Below, in pieces: positions 1 to 8,373 of a stretch of DNA of 51,318 nt. Location of the stretch: NCBI GenBank assembly GCA_016784735.1, contig JADHUC010000029.1:1-51318 (forward strand), in the 5' to 3' direction. Position numbers and translations under genes: made by a program. Positions within the stretch are counted from its first letter, which is position 1. Every line of letters begins with the position of its first letter. Source of the DNA: Pirellulaceae bacterium (GTDB lineage Bacteria > Planctomycetota > Planctomycetia > Pirellulales > Pirellulaceae). Below the pieces are notes generated by a model, which was given only the letters and a program-made list of their open reading frames with translations, made no database searches and was not told where the DNA came from.

Positions 1-3000
1 CGGGCAAGCTACACGGCAGTTTCAGCGGGACCACGGCGGAACACTCCGTCGCGGGTATGGTCGGGCGGGCTATCCGGTTCCCGGCGACCGGCTCCATTCG
101 CCTTGAAAAAAATGCCGCCGCGCTGGGCAAGCTGACCGATTTTACTGTGTCGATGTGGATTCAGTACGACGGCGGTGCCAGCCGCCTATTGTTTACGTTC
201 TCGGATGGCACCATGAACCACCGCATCCAGGTGGAGGTTCATAGCGGGTCTCTCGGTTTCGGTTGGCAAGACGGCGGGGGGTGGCAGAATTTCATGACGA
301 AGCCTCTCGCGTGGGAGTCGGGTCGGTGGTATCACGTCGTGTTCGTCAACGACAGCAAGACGGGCAAGTCGATCCTGCGATCAAACGATCTGGTATGGAA
401 GACCGATGCCAATACGCTTTCGCCGGCGGATCTGAAATCGCCGGTCAAGCGGTGCGAGATCGGGTCGCTGAACGGCCAGTATCCATTCAACGGCTGCGTG
501 GACGATGTTCGGCTCTTCGATACGGCACTCCCGCTGTCAGAGCAGTTGGCCTTGTACGAGGCGCACCGAAGTACGCCGGACGATCCACAATGGGTGGCGG
601 CCAAGACAGCGATGATCGAGGAGCATCGCCGAGCGGAAATGGCCCACCGGGCTCGTGAACTGTTTTACACGGAAGAGGCTCCTCAGCTTACCAAGACGGA
701 ACTTCAGCAAAAGGTCGACTGGCTTTTTCAAACCGAAGGAGACGATCTGCTCACCCGCACAGACAAAGAGATTGTCTGGACCCGCGAGATGATCGAACGT
801 CTGCAGGGGCGAGCCGAGGCGACTGATTTGTCCGACGAGTTGGCCGTACTGAAACAGATCGAACGAAGAGCGTCTGCCGCCGACGCGGCGCGCGGTACGT
901 CAGAGACGCGAACGCTCTATTTTGATATCCGGGCCTTGAAACGCAAGGTGATGCTTAAGTCACCCGAGATCGACTTCACAAAGATCATCTGTGTCGACGC
1001 GCCGTATACGCACCGCAGCCCGGACACGCACGGGACGTTCGATCAAACCGAATGGGTCCACGAGAGCCGGTTCCGCAGTGAGATGTGCGCCTCGCACGGC
1101 GCGAAGCTGATCGTCCTGGACGATTTTGCGAGTACTCCATCACCACGCAAGCTTGCCCCGCCGCATGATTTCGGGCAACCGGTGGCGATGATGAGTTTCG
1201 ACCTTTCCTTCGACGGTCGCCGGGCCTTGTTCTGCATGAAGCCGGAAAACGAGCGGGCGTATCATCTTTACGAAATCGGGCTCGACGGAGATGGCAGAGA
1301 CTTCCGGCAGATTGCCTACGGCGGATACTCCGACATCGACCCAATCTATCTGCCCGGCGATCGCTACCTGTTCCTTTCGACCCGGGCCGATGTATTCGCC
1401 CAATGCGGAATGTGGGCGCGCAGCTACATCCAAACCCGTTGCGATGCGGACGGCAAGAATATCCACATCCTCACTCCCGGTACGGAACCCGAGTTTTCAC
1501 CCTCGCTGCTCGACGACGGTCGCATTCTTTCGACTCGCTGGGAGTACATCGACAAGTTTGCCAATCGGATCCAATCGCTCTGGACGATGCGTCCCGACGG
1601 CACGGGGGCCACCACGTTCTGGGGCAATCAGACGGAGCATCCCGATCACTTGGGCGAAGCGCGACAGATTCCTGGCACGACGAAGGTGATGTTTAGCGGG
1701 TTTGGTCATCACGATGTCTGGGTCGGATGCATCGGAGTGGTCGATCCGAAAGTAGGCCTCAACTTCCCGAATGGTATCTGGAAAGTTACACAGGAGATGC
1801 CCTGGCCGGAGGTCGGCGACGGTCCGATCCCGACGCCCGGGTTGACCGAACAATACCACACGTCGGGCAAATACGCTGCCTACAAAACGCCGTATCCGCT
1901 CAGCGAGGAATTGTTCCTGGTTTCCGTCCGAACCGGCGCTCTGAAAGTCCGGAGCATGCGATCCGCCCACGATCCAACTATCGGCAAGTTCAAGCTTTAC
2001 CTGATGGACATCTACGGCAATCGCGAGTTGGTCTACGAAGGCGACAACAACGTTCTATATGCCCAGCCAGTCCGCTCGCGAACAACTCCGCCCCTTCTGC
2101 CCGAAGTTGGCGATATGCCCGGTTCGGAAGAGGGCAACCCGGTGATCCGGCACGGGATGTTCTTCTCGAACAGCATCTTTGACAGCGCTCCGCCGGAGGT
2201 CCGCGAGCACGGTAAGTATCTGCGAATCGTCGAGAGCATGCCGAAAAACTACTCCATCGGTATCGTCCACCCCGGCGGCAAGTCGTTCGGCTGCGAGGGC
2301 CCGAATACGGCATGGGGAGAGTGGGGCGAGGAGTTTCTGCGAGGCAAGACGCCGACACCGACAACGGATGTTTCATGGGGTCACAACGGCTTGGTGCAAG
2401 GACCAATCACTTCCGTTACCGGGCCGCTGGGCGTCAAGCAGGTCCACGGCACGGTTCCGATTCGCGAAGACGGCTCGGTCGGTTTCGAGGTTCCCCCATG
2501 CCGGATGCTCTATTTCCAGGTGCTCGACGAACATTATCGCACGGTTCACACGATGCGGTCCTGGGTATCGGCAAGACCGGGTGAGTATCGAGGCTGCACC
2601 GGTTGCCACGAGAGCCACAACTCGACGCCGACATCCCAACCGGTCATGCCCGGAATGGCGCCCGACGTAATCGAACCACCGCCGTGGGGCGTCCGCTCGC
2701 TCTCGTATGTGAGAGACATCCAACCGGTCTTCGACCGCGCATGTGCCGAATGTCATCAGGGCGATGGAGAAGCGGCCGAAACGCTCAACCTGAGGCTGCG
2801 CCCGGACCCGCTGGGAACGCGACGTTTTGGGGGCATCTTCTGCGAACCGTATCTGACGCTGACCTTGGGAAAGGATAACCATCAGATAACTGGAGGCATC
2901 CCCAGATACGATGTATCGCGTGGCTATCTCGCGGTGCCCAGCACGATCGCAACGCACTACCAAACCTTGGCGCCGTTGACCTGTCTTTCGCCAAAAAGCA

Positions 3001-3251
3001 AGCTGATCGCCGAGGCGATGGACAAGAAACGTTGTGGCGAGGATCTGTCGCCGGAAGATCTACGGATGCTGATCGCCTGGATCGACCTGTGGGCCATGTT
3101 CCGCAGCGACGAGGAAATCCGCGAGATCGAAGACGCTCCGAGCGATTGGTTCCCACTGTGGACCTACCCGCCGAAAACCAAAACAGCCCCTCGCGTGCGC
3201 ACGGAATACTCGCAGGATGAGTACACCCGCCCGGAAGACCGTGTTCGCTAG
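1..3251 (+). CDS. LamG / TolB-like propeller / cytochrome c secreted protein (5' partial, hydrazine-synthase-alpha-like)
   Basis: The reading frame is open from the first complete codon (base 3), so the N-terminus lies outside the window; the ATG at 57 is internal. The visible part starts with a LamG/concanavalin-like jelly roll (about bases 30-550), then a short helical stretch, then a propeller with PD40-like strands (motifs such as SFDLSFDGRRALF, DPIYLPGDRYLFLS, EPEFSPSLLDDGRILSTRW). The C-terminus carries two haem c motifs, CTGCH at 2595-2609 and CAECH at 2742-2756. This propeller-plus-CxxCH order is that of the planctomycete proteins related to hydrazine synthase alpha subunit; most such proteins in non-anammox planctomycetes have no known function. 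Periplasmic location is expected for a c-type cytochrome. A second member of the family lies at 16257-20117. I do not claim hydrazine synthesis: no beta/gamma subunits are visible. Confidence 0.8.
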   Translation, partial: GKLHGSFSGTTAEHSVAGMVGRAIRFPATGSIRLEKNAAALGKLTDFTVSMWIQYDGGASRLLFTFSDGTMNHRIQVEVHSGSLGFGWQDGGGWQNFMTKPLAWESGRWYHVVFVNDSKTGKSILRSNDLVWKTDANTLSPADLKSPVKRCEIGSLNGQYPFNGCVDDVRLFDTALPLSEQLALYEAHRSTPDDPQWVAAKTAMIEEHRRAEMAHRARELFYTEEAPQLTKTELQQKVDWLFQTEGDDLLTRTDKEIVWTREMIERLQGRAEATDLSDELAVLKQIERRASAADAARGTSETRTLYFDIRALKRKVMLKSPEIDFTKIICVDAPYTHRSPDTHGTFDQTEWVHESRFRSEMCASHGAKLIVLDDFASTPSPRKLAPPHDFGQPVAMMSFDLSFDGRRALFCMKPENERAYHLYEIGLDGDGRDFRQIAYGGYSDIDPIYLPGDRYLFLSTRADVFAQCGMWARSYIQTRCDADGKNIHILTPGTEPEFSPSLLDDGRILSTRWEYIDKFANRIQSLWTMRPDGTGATTFWGNQTEHPDHLGEARQIPGTTKVMFSGFGHHDVWVGCIGVVDPKVGLNFPNGIWKVTQEMPWPEVGDGPIPTPGLTEQYHTSGKYAAYKTPYPLSEELFLVSVRTGALKVRSMRSAHDPTIGKFKLYLMDIYGNRELVYEGDNNVLYAQPVRSRTTPPLLPEVGDMPGSEEGNPVIRHGMFFSNSIFDSAPPEVREHGKYLRIVESMPKNYSIGIVHPGGKSFGCEGPNTAWGEWGEEFLRGKTPTPTTDVSWGHNGLVQGPITSVTGPLGVKQVHGTVPIREDGSVGFEVPPCRMLYFQVLDEHYRTVHTMRSWVSARPGEYRGCTGCHESHNSTPTSQPVMPGMAPDVIEPPPWGVRSLSYVRDIQPVFDRACAECHQGDGEAAETLNLRLRPDPLGTRRFGGIFCEPYLTLTLGKDNHQITGGIPRYDVSRGYLAVPSTIATHYQTLAPLTCLSPKSKLIAEAMDKKRCGEDLSPEDLRMLIAWIDLWAMFRSDEEIREIEDAPSDWFPLWTYPPKTKTAPRVRTEYSQDEYTRPEDRVR

Positions 3252-3350
3252 GACGAGCGAGACCATGGTTTTTTCCGAATACGTTCTGGCGAGGCGTTGG
3301 CTAAGTCCAAGCGGTCGAATTCTCAAACTGGAAGAATGAACCGCAGAGTG

Positions 3351-3480
3351 TCGAACAAGGAATGACGAACGCAGAAGGAGGGCAACGAGACCCGCGTGTC
3401 ACTCCGCGTGTTTCACCATTGTGTGAATTCCGCCATCCTCACTTCGATTCTCACCACTCCTTGTTCGATATTCGGCATTC
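3351..3480. repeat. Imperfect inverted repeat in the 339-bp intergenic gap
   Basis: The gap 3252-3590 has no convincing gene. It holds an inverted repeat: tcgaacaaggaatg at 3351-3364 pairs with cactccttgttcga at 3455-3468 (13 of 14 bases), with partial pairing continuing inward. I recall tcgaacaaggagtg-type sequences as common intergenic repeats in planctomycete genomes, but that is from memory. It could act as a transcription stop after the upstream gene. A Shine-Dalgarno (gaggag) for the next gene lies at the end of the gap. Confidence 0.5.
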
Positions 3481-3590
3481 CCAAGCCTCAGATGGAATTC
3501 GACGTTGACGCAACAGCGCAGCATTCCAATCGGTAAGTTGCCTGGACAAGACAAGAGGGTCGGTATGACCAAGGCGAAGAGGAGTCTCGC

Positions 3591-5870
3591 ATGAATTCGT
3601 TACCTGATGTACTTTCTCGATCTTTTGTTGTCATGGTCGTGATCGCTGCGTTCGTTGTTGCCGCCCGCGCGGCGGACGCCCCATCGGCCGATTCGCAACC
3701 GGTCTTTTCGCTCAGCGACTTCGGGCCACTGGACTCACCCGATCAAGCGCGGGCAACGTTCGACAAAGCCGTGCACGAACTGCGCAACACGCAGGGCGGC
3801 GTGTTGGCGGTTCCAGCCGCGGTGTGGCGGACAGTCAAGCCGCAATCGCTTCAGGGATTGGTGCGTGAGCCCGAGCCGCCTGCGGAGACCAAACGCTGGC
3901 GTCACGGGGCGGGTGTCACCGTGGTGACAGCCGACGAGCGGCAGGCGATCGTCGCCGTGCCGCCGCTCAACGGCATGCGCATCGAACGTCAACTTCGGCT
4001 AGCCGAAGGCGACAGCCTGCCGCACTGGGGCACGCATCCCGTGCTGACGATCGACAACCGTCTGGTGTTCGGCTCCAGTAGCTATCTCGACTGGTTACAG
4101 GAGCCGGTCGCCAAAGGCTCGAACCGTCGCTTCCATGTGCCATCGGTCCGAGGGCTGTGGCCGGGGCAGTTCTTGAACATTCATGGCGGGCCGGGCTACG
4201 GCGGCGGAGTGACGCGGGCGGTGGTCAAGTCGCTGGGCTACGACGCGGACAAACAGATGTCTTATCTGGTGGCGGACAGCGACCTGGACCACCGGGCCGG
4301 CGCCATTCTGCACAACAAGAGCAACACCGGACTGATCCATATGCTACAGACCAGTCACAACAACAACCAGACGTACGACGTCAAGGTGATCCGCAACCAA
4401 TACGCTCACGGCGACACTTACGTGTACTACTGCGACTTCAACTACATGAGCAACGTGCACTCGGCCGCCGGCGACGAAAACGGCAACTGCTTCGGCGCGT
4501 TCATCCGTTCGCTGGACAACAATTACCAGGGCGTCGTCGAAGCGGTCGACCCGACGACCGGACGATTGACTTTTAGAACCGGTGCGCGAAACGTTGACAC
4601 GCTGGGCGATTCGCGGCCGCTGGTGAACCGCAACCCGGACAAGGCGATCACCGCGGGCAAAGTGTTGATTGTGCCGGCGGAATGCTACTCGGAACCGGTC
4701 GACAGCGGCAAGTGTCGTTTCGAAGGAAAGTCGTACCCAACGCGACTAGTGAAGAACGCTCGCACGGGTGTGAGCGAACTGAGTGTCGGCGGGCTGATCC
4801 GCGGCGACCGCGATTGCCCCTGGACGGCGGATATCGTCGGCCGGTACTTGGCCGTGAACGAACCCAGCGAGCGTACGCCCAAAGGTAACCTGCGGTGGTA
4901 CCAAATCCGCTCGTTCAAGCAAAACGACGACGGCACCAAGGAGATCGGCATTCTGCGATACTGGTGGGGCGCAAAAACGGCCGGAAGTCCCACGCTGTAC
5001 CGTCGCGACAACTACACGTGGGACGGCCACATGCGACCGCTGTCGTACATTATTGCCCCGGGGGCATACGTAAACGACGTGTCGCGGGCCGTGGCCGGCG
5101 GCGCCCGCGGTGGCCAGCGCACGCTGGGGCTGGCCCCGTATTCCGACCAGGGCACAAGGTCTGCTTTCGAGTCCGGTGATGCGATCGAGCAAGCCATCGG
5201 GCCGGATCCGTTCAAGCCGCAGGCGTTGCGCGTGTGGATGTGGGAAGACGTTCCGGGTGCGTTCCCTTCGGCCGTGATCGATCTGGCCAACCACGGCGCG
5301 GCGTCGCGTTACTCGGCCATGACAATCGCAGGCGGCGGGTCCAGCCTGGAAGATGCGGCCCAGCGGCAGGAGCAGAAACCGGCTTGGGACAACGTGATCG
5401 TGCTGAACGCGGCCGCAGGCGTGGGACTGAACTGCAACGCCGACTTTGCCGACGCGGCCATTTTGTTCCAACAGCCGCACAGCGAACAGCCGATCAAGTG
5501 GCGCTACGGCCACGCCGAAGGCAAGCCGCCGCGCGAAGCCGTTCTAACCGTATCGAAGGAAACGGGCCGGCTGCAATTCCAGGGCGACGGCGTCTCGACC
5601 GGCGGCCCCATCACCGATGTCCAAGGCATCTCGGCCGGCCCCACGCCAGCACGCAACCTGCGAGGCAAAAACGTACCGGTCGCCAGTGGCGCGACGTCGA
5701 TCCATGTACGCTTTCCGCAACCGGAATCCGACGGCGACTACGCCGTGTTCCTCGAACAATCCTGGTTGACCAACCGCGCCGTCAGCGACAAGACCTCCGA
5801 CGGCTTCACCGTCACCTTCGCCGCCGCCGCGCCAGAGAAGGCCGCGCTGGATTGGATGATCGTGCGATAG
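3591..5870 (+). CDS. Large secreted protein, unrecognised (possible beta-helix fold)
   Basis: 759 residues. The N-terminus is a signal peptide (basic start, hydrophobic stretch FVVMVVIAAFVVAARA, cut near residue 28). The start is supported by gaggag about 7 bases upstream. The first mature segment (FSLSDFGPLDSPDQARATF, then GGVLAVPAA) resembles the opening of pectate-lyase-superfamily right-handed beta-helix proteins, and the middle is rich in Asn/His/Gly turns such as HNNNQTYDVKVI, compatible with stacked coils. I recognise no catalytic motif and cannot assign a family. It stands alone between two intergenic repeats in the same direction as the preceding propeller-cytochrome gene. A role in polysaccharide binding or cleavage is a guess from context. 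Confidence 0.75.
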   Translation: MNSLPDVLSRSFVVMVVIAAFVVAARAADAPSADSQPVFSLSDFGPLDSPDQARATFDKAVHELRNTQGGVLAVPAAVWRTVKPQSLQGLVREPEPPAETKRWRHGAGVTVVTADERQAIVAVPPLNGMRIERQLRLAEGDSLPHWGTHPVLTIDNRLVFGSSSYLDWLQEPVAKGSNRRFHVPSVRGLWPGQFLNIHGGPGYGGGVTRAVVKSLGYDADKQMSYLVADSDLDHRAGAILHNKSNTGLIHMLQTSHNNNQTYDVKVIRNQYAHGDTYVYYCDFNYMSNVHSAAGDENGNCFGAFIRSLDNNYQGVVEAVDPTTGRLTFRTGARNVDTLGDSRPLVNRNPDKAITAGKVLIVPAECYSEPVDSGKCRFEGKSYPTRLVKNARTGVSELSVGGLIRGDRDCPWTADIVGRYLAVNEPSERTPKGNLRWYQIRSFKQNDDGTKEIGILRYWWGAKTAGSPTLYRRDNYTWDGHMRPLSYIIAPGAYVNDVSRAVAGGARGGQRTLGLAPYSDQGTRSAFESGDAIEQAIGPDPFKPQALRVWMWEDVPGAFPSAVIDLANHGAASRYSAMTIAGGGSSLEDAAQRQEQKPAWDNVIVLNAAAGVGLNCNADFADAAILFQQPHSEQPIKWRYGHAEGKPPREAVLTVSKETGRLQFQGDGVSTGGPITDVQGISAGPTPARNLRGKNVPVASGATSIHVRFPQPESDGDYAVFLEQSWLTNRAVSDKTSDGFTVTFAAAAPEKAALDWMIVR

Positions 5871-5938
5871 CATTCCCTTGCTCGCCTTTCTTGTTGTGAG
5901 AGCCCACCCATGAAACAAGTGGCAAGCCGTTCGTTGTC

Positions 5939-5992
5939 CCGCCTTTAGGCGGTCTTCTGCGGTGTTCCATGCCTGGAGCCGCCTGAAGGCGG
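5939..5992. repeat. Paired REP-like hairpins between convergent genes
   Basis: Two short palindromes with the same stem, ccgcctttaggcgg (5939-5952) and ccgcctgaaggcgg (5979-5992), are separated by 26 bases. They lie between the end of a plus-strand gene (5870) and the end of a minus-strand gene (6046), where a bidirectional terminator or a REP-type mobile repeat would be expected. No T-run follows either stem. Confidence 0.6.
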
Positions 5993-6045
5993 TACTACAA
6001 ACCGGCATACGTGTCGGCTTCTGAAGACGGGAAGGCAGAAAGCGT

Positions 6046-6723
6046 CTAGTCGTTCGGCTTCTTCGGCGCGGGTTGTTGGCCTCGCCGACGATGGAACCAG
6101 CGGTAGTAGTGAGCCGTGTGTCCTGATTCCCTTTGTGTCTTCAGGTAGGTGCAGAGCCGCGGGAGTCGGTATTCCGCGGCGGACGGCGGAGTCGGGATGA
6201 CCAAAAAGAAGAAGTCCGCGGGAAGAGTGCCGGTGCGCGATGCGATCTCCAACAGGACGGCGCGATGGAATCGCATTGCCTCGTATTCCAGCATCTCGTG
6301 GGCCAATCCAAACTCCTCGGGCGTCTGGATGTAGCCTTCGTCCACGGCCCGGTCGATCTCCTGGTGTTCCGGATTGCGGTAGGCGTTCGCCATTTCGAAG
6401 ATGAGAACGGAAACACGGAGCGGCCCGGAGAGCTTTGGATGCAATTGAATCTCCAGAGAGCCATCAACCCAAGCCACGTTACCGCAAGCGATGTCCTCGC
6501 TGCTGGCAAAGCGGTAGCCACGAAGGTTCTTCCGGGACTCGATGTCTTTGACCATCATAGCGTATGTGGCGCTTGCCTCGCGTAGCCACTCATCGACATC
6601 GTCATCGATCTTGAATGCCTCCCAGTCGACGGCCGACGCGGCGGAATCGGCGGCCGGTAATCCAGGCGAGCGCGCGAATAGGAGGCACGCGAACAGACAA
6701 GCAATTCTCGATACGCTTTGCAT
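6046..6723 (-). CDS. Secreted hypothetical protein (225 aa)
   Basis: Signal peptide at the N-terminus (IACLFACLLFARSPGLPAA, cut near residue 25); start supported by aggagc about 9 bases upstream. The body contains VLIFEMANAYRN followed by a helical segment GLAHEMLEYEAMRFHR. The first resembles the helix that in zincin-like peptidases carries HExxH, but here the histidines are absent, so if related it is not an active peptidase of that type. No family recognised. It converges on the gene ending at 5870 and is separated from the downstream small membrane-protein operon by a 200-base gap. Confidence 0.7.
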   Translation of the reverse strand: MQSVSRIACLFACLLFARSPGLPAADSAASAVDWEAFKIDDDVDEWLREASATYAMMVKDIESRKNLRGYRFASSEDIACGNVAWVDGSLEIQLHPKLSGPLRVSVLIFEMANAYRNPEHQEIDRAVDEGYIQTPEEFGLAHEMLEYEAMRFHRAVLLEIASRTGTLPADFFFLVIPTPPSAAEYRLPRLCTYLKTQRESGHTAHYYRWFHRRRGQQPAPKKPND

Positions 6724-6872
6724 GTTGATCCGCTCCTAGCGTGGGGCACGTTTCCAATGTTCCTAGGGGGGAGGAAGTGCCCAAAAAAACTGACCTAAAC
6801 CCCCTGCAGTTAAACAACTTGCGTCAATCGGTATCCAGTATGCCTGAATCCTCGTTTCCAAAACGGTATGCT

Positions 6873-6894
6873 TCTGGTGAGCTAGCGCACCAGA
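6873..6894. repeat. Small palindrome, tctggtg-caccaga
   Basis: A 7-bp stem (tctggtg 6873-6879, caccaga 6888-6894) closes an 8-base loop agctagcg that is itself nearly palindromic. It sits in the gap 6724-6934 between the start of the 225-aa gene and the end of a small operon. It looks like one of the short dispersed intergenic repeats of planctomycetes; otherwise I see nothing coding in this gap. Confidence 0.45.
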
Positions 6895-6934
6895 GCCGAT
6901 TTAAGCCACCGTTACAAAAGTTGGACTGGGAACC

Positions 6935-7102
6935 TCAATCTAGCAAGAGAGGCCCTGGGGTAAAGCCTCTCAGCTTCTCCAGGGCCTCTCTTAACTTCCA
7001 TCCAAACCAGCCAAACCCCACACCCAAGAACACCATCACCGCCATCAGCGTCCGTAGGCTGAAACGAAATCTTCGGCGTTTGGTGGGGTTAGTTTTGGTC
7101 AA
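6935..7102 (-). CDS. 55-aa single-span membrane peptide with FSLRTL motif (TTG start)
   Basis: Read on the minus strand from TTG at 7102, whose last two bases are shared with the TGA stop of the preceding gene (TTGA overlap). The peptide begins LTKTNPTKRRRFRFSLRTL, a very basic leader, followed by one hydrophobic span (MAVMVFLGVGFGWFGWK) and an amphipathic tail. It is closely similar to the 41-aa peptide encoded at 7533-7658 and differs mainly by a C-terminal extension that coincides with a hairpin. The basic-(R)FSLRTL(M/L)-transmembrane pattern is frequent at the start of planctomycete membrane proteins; as a free peptide I do not know it. No Shine-Dalgarno is seen, so translation is probably by re-initiation from the upstream gene. 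An alternative is that it is a decayed N-terminus of a larger protein. Confidence 0.55.
   Translation of the reverse strand: MTKTNPTKRRRFRFSLRTLMAVMVFLGVGFGWFGWKLREALEKLRGFTPGPLLLD
6946..6991 (-). terminator. Hairpin at the 3' end of the FSLRTL cassette
   Basis: A perfect 13-bp inverted repeat (6946-6958 with 6979-6991, stem agagaggccctgg) with a 20-base loop overlaps the last codons of the 55-residue peptide gene, whose stop is at 6935. Position at the end of a minus-strand operon suggests transcription termination, but no T-run follows on the minus strand, so a REP element or an mRNA-stabilising hairpin is equally possible. Confidence 0.45.
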
Positions 7103-7111
7103 GGTTGGTCT
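6985..7111. repeat. Direct repeat, copy 1 of FSLRTL cassette
   Basis: 127 bases that align without gaps to 7541-7667 with about 10 mismatches (offset exactly 556). The copy covers most of the TTG-started peptide gene and the stop of the gene before it. The best conserved part encodes the FSLRTL motif and the transmembrane span. Confidence 0.9.
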
Positions 7112-7518
7112 TGGGGGTTGATGGGTGGGTGTGGGTCGTAAAGCTCAGGACGAAACTCTGCTTCTCGTTCTCGCATTTCCTGTTGGATCTCGATTGCACG
7201 TGCCCGCATGTGAAGTGTAAAGCAGTGCCATCCGATCAATGCTGAGGAGCACATCACGCCAAAAACGAGGGCCGGGATAATTTCCCTCCAGACATGTGGC
7301 CGACGTGCGTTCAGAGCAGCAAGGCCGACGATGGCAGCACCAAGCAAGACATCAAGGAATACGGTCATCGCCAGTTCTTCCGGTTCGATTCGGGCAAGAA
7401 TCCCACCGACGCCGATGTACAAGATGAAGATTAACAGCGACACGGAGCAACACCCGACGAGCGGATGCCGAGGCTGGCCTGAGCCACCCTCGCTCTCCTC
7501 GCCTTTCGTGTTGTCCAT
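7099..7518 (-). CDS. Small membrane protein A (139 aa), MDNTK start
   Basis: The start is placed at the ATG at 7518 because the same context, cccgagtcc then ATG GAC AAC ACG, precedes the neighbouring paralogous gene at 8227; an upstream in-frame ATG lies inside the other reading frame of the peptide gene. After an acidic N-terminus there are about three hydrophobic segments (SVSLLIFILYIGVGGILA, FLDVLLGAAIVGLAAL, IIPALVFGVMCSSALIG) and a charged C-terminal helix rich in Glu/Arg ending NPQDQP. No family recognised. It starts 14 bases after the stop of the 41-aa peptide gene and ends inside the start of the 55-aa one, so the four genes form one tight operon. Confidence 0.6.
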   Translation of the reverse strand: MDNTKGEESEGGSGQPRHPLVGCCSVSLLIFILYIGVGGILARIEPEELAMTVFLDVLLGAAIVGLAALNARRPHVWREIIPALVFGVMCSSALIGWHCFTLHMRARAIEIQQEMREREAEFRPELYDPHPPINPQDQP

Positions 7519-7532
7519 GGACTCGGGCACGG

Positions 7533-7658
7533 TCAGTCTTCCTCTCTCAACTTCCATCCAAACCACCCGAACCCCATCCCCAACAACACCATCACCGCCA
7601 TCAGCGTCCGTAGGCTGAAACGAAATCGTCGGCGGTTGGTGGGGTTAGGGTTGGTCAA
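7533..7658 (-). CDS. 41-aa single-span membrane peptide with FSLRTL motif (TTG start)
   Basis: Translated from TTG at 7658, overlapping the TGA of the 190-aa gene (TTGA). The peptide reads LTNPNPTNRRRFRFSLRTL, then a hydrophobic span MAVMVLLGMGFGWFGWK and a short acidic end. The nucleotide differences from its duplicate at 6935-7102 leave basic leader, FSLRTL and the GFGWFGWKLRE end unchanged, which suggests selection on the peptide. Likely an inner-membrane peptide co-translated with the upstream membrane protein; function unknown. Too short for usual gene finders. Confidence 0.55.
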   Translation of the reverse strand: MTNPNPTNRRRFRFSLRTLMAVMVLLGMGFGWFGWKLREED

Positions 7659-7667
7659 GGTTGGTCT
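7541..7667. repeat. Direct repeat, copy 2 of FSLRTL cassette
   Basis: Partner of the repeat at 6985-7111 (about 92% identical over 127 bases, no gaps). Together with the shared cccgagtcc-ATGGACAACACG start context of the two larger genes this shows that a two-gene unit was duplicated in tandem. Confidence 0.9.
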
Positions 7668-8227
7668 GCCCAGATGAGATTGATGAGCCCAGCATAGGCG
7701 GCAAGGAGTACAGAGATAACGGTCACACGGATGGACAAGTCACGGAGCGTGAACCGCCAAGGACGTTGCACGAATACTTGAGAAAGCCCCTGTGCCTTGG
7801 CCAGCGAGCGGTACCCATAACCGGCCAAGCCACCTCCAAGCGTGCCAATCACTCCCGCCAGTACCAACCAGCACCAAGAAGGTGCCAACGGCTGACCGAG
7901 GACTCTAGGTAGAACGGCAAGAATGCCGCTCAACGTTCCAGCGAGGCCCCCAGTGAGACCTCCCAACACTGTTGGAAATCGGGACAGCCAGAAACACCAA
8001 GCCACGATTAACACGTTGGCGATGGCGAACAACCCAATAACGCCCGTTCCTATGAAGCCGACACCTAGACCGAAGAAGCCGTGCGCTAGACCACCACTGC
8101 TACAACCGAACAGAAACCCAAAGACACCGCCTGCCACTGCTGTTCCCAGGAAGACCGAGTACCAGAACAAATAGACCGTTTGATGTCTGATTTCAGCCGT
8201 GATCTCGTCGGCCTTCGTGTTGTCCAT
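7655..8227 (-). CDS. Membrane protein B (190 aa), Gly-rich multi-span
   Basis: Starts MDNTKADEIT at 8227. The sequence has five or six hydrophobic segments with many glycines (for example SVFLGTAVAGGVFGFLFG, GVGFIGTGVIGLFAIANV, GGLTGGLAGTLSGILAV, WCWLVLAGVIGTLGGGLAG). The last segment is preceded by RPWRFTLRDLSIRV, itself an FSLRTL-like motif. It is the first gene of the minus-strand four-gene cassette (190 aa, 41 aa, 139 aa, 55 aa) and shares its start region and last residues (DQP) with the 139-aa gene. Product unknown; the Gly-rich spans give no transporter signature I can name. Confidence 0.65.
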   Translation of the reverse strand: MDNTKADEITAEIRHQTVYLFWYSVFLGTAVAGGVFGFLFGCSSGGLAHGFFGLGVGFIGTGVIGLFAIANVLIVAWCFWLSRFPTVLGGLTGGLAGTLSGILAVLPRVLGQPLAPSWCWLVLAGVIGTLGGGLAGYGYRSLAKAQGLSQVFVQRPWRFTLRDLSIRVTVISVLLAAYAGLINLIWADQP

Positions 8228-8322
8228 GGACTCGGGCGTGGTTGCGATCCCCGGACATCATGATACCATTTTTCGCCCCTTCGACGAAAGAAAATATCCC
8301 GACAAATCACCCGAGTATTGGC

Positions 8323-8340
8323 CCAGCTTGGCCAAGCTGG
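8323..8340. promoter_or_regulatory. Perfect 18-bp palindrome between divergent genes
   Basis: ccagcttgg/ccaagctgg forms an uninterrupted palindrome in the 146-base gap between the divergent genes starting at 8227 (-) and 8374 (+). It could be an operator for a dimeric regulator or another dispersed repeat; nothing in the window tells these apart. Confidence 0.35.
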
Positions 8341-8373
8341 TACGGTAGAAGGTGGCTTTGGAGGGGATCGAAC

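Noticed and set aside
1..3251. Anammox hydrazine synthase operon
   Set aside because: Only alpha-like architecture is seen; no beta/gamma subunits, hydrazine dehydrogenase or other anammox genes occur in the window.
6741..7121. A 126-codon plus-strand frame across the repeat
   Set aside because: It is antisense to the duplicated FSLRTL peptide and keeps no motif between the two repeat copies apart from what the minus strand explains.
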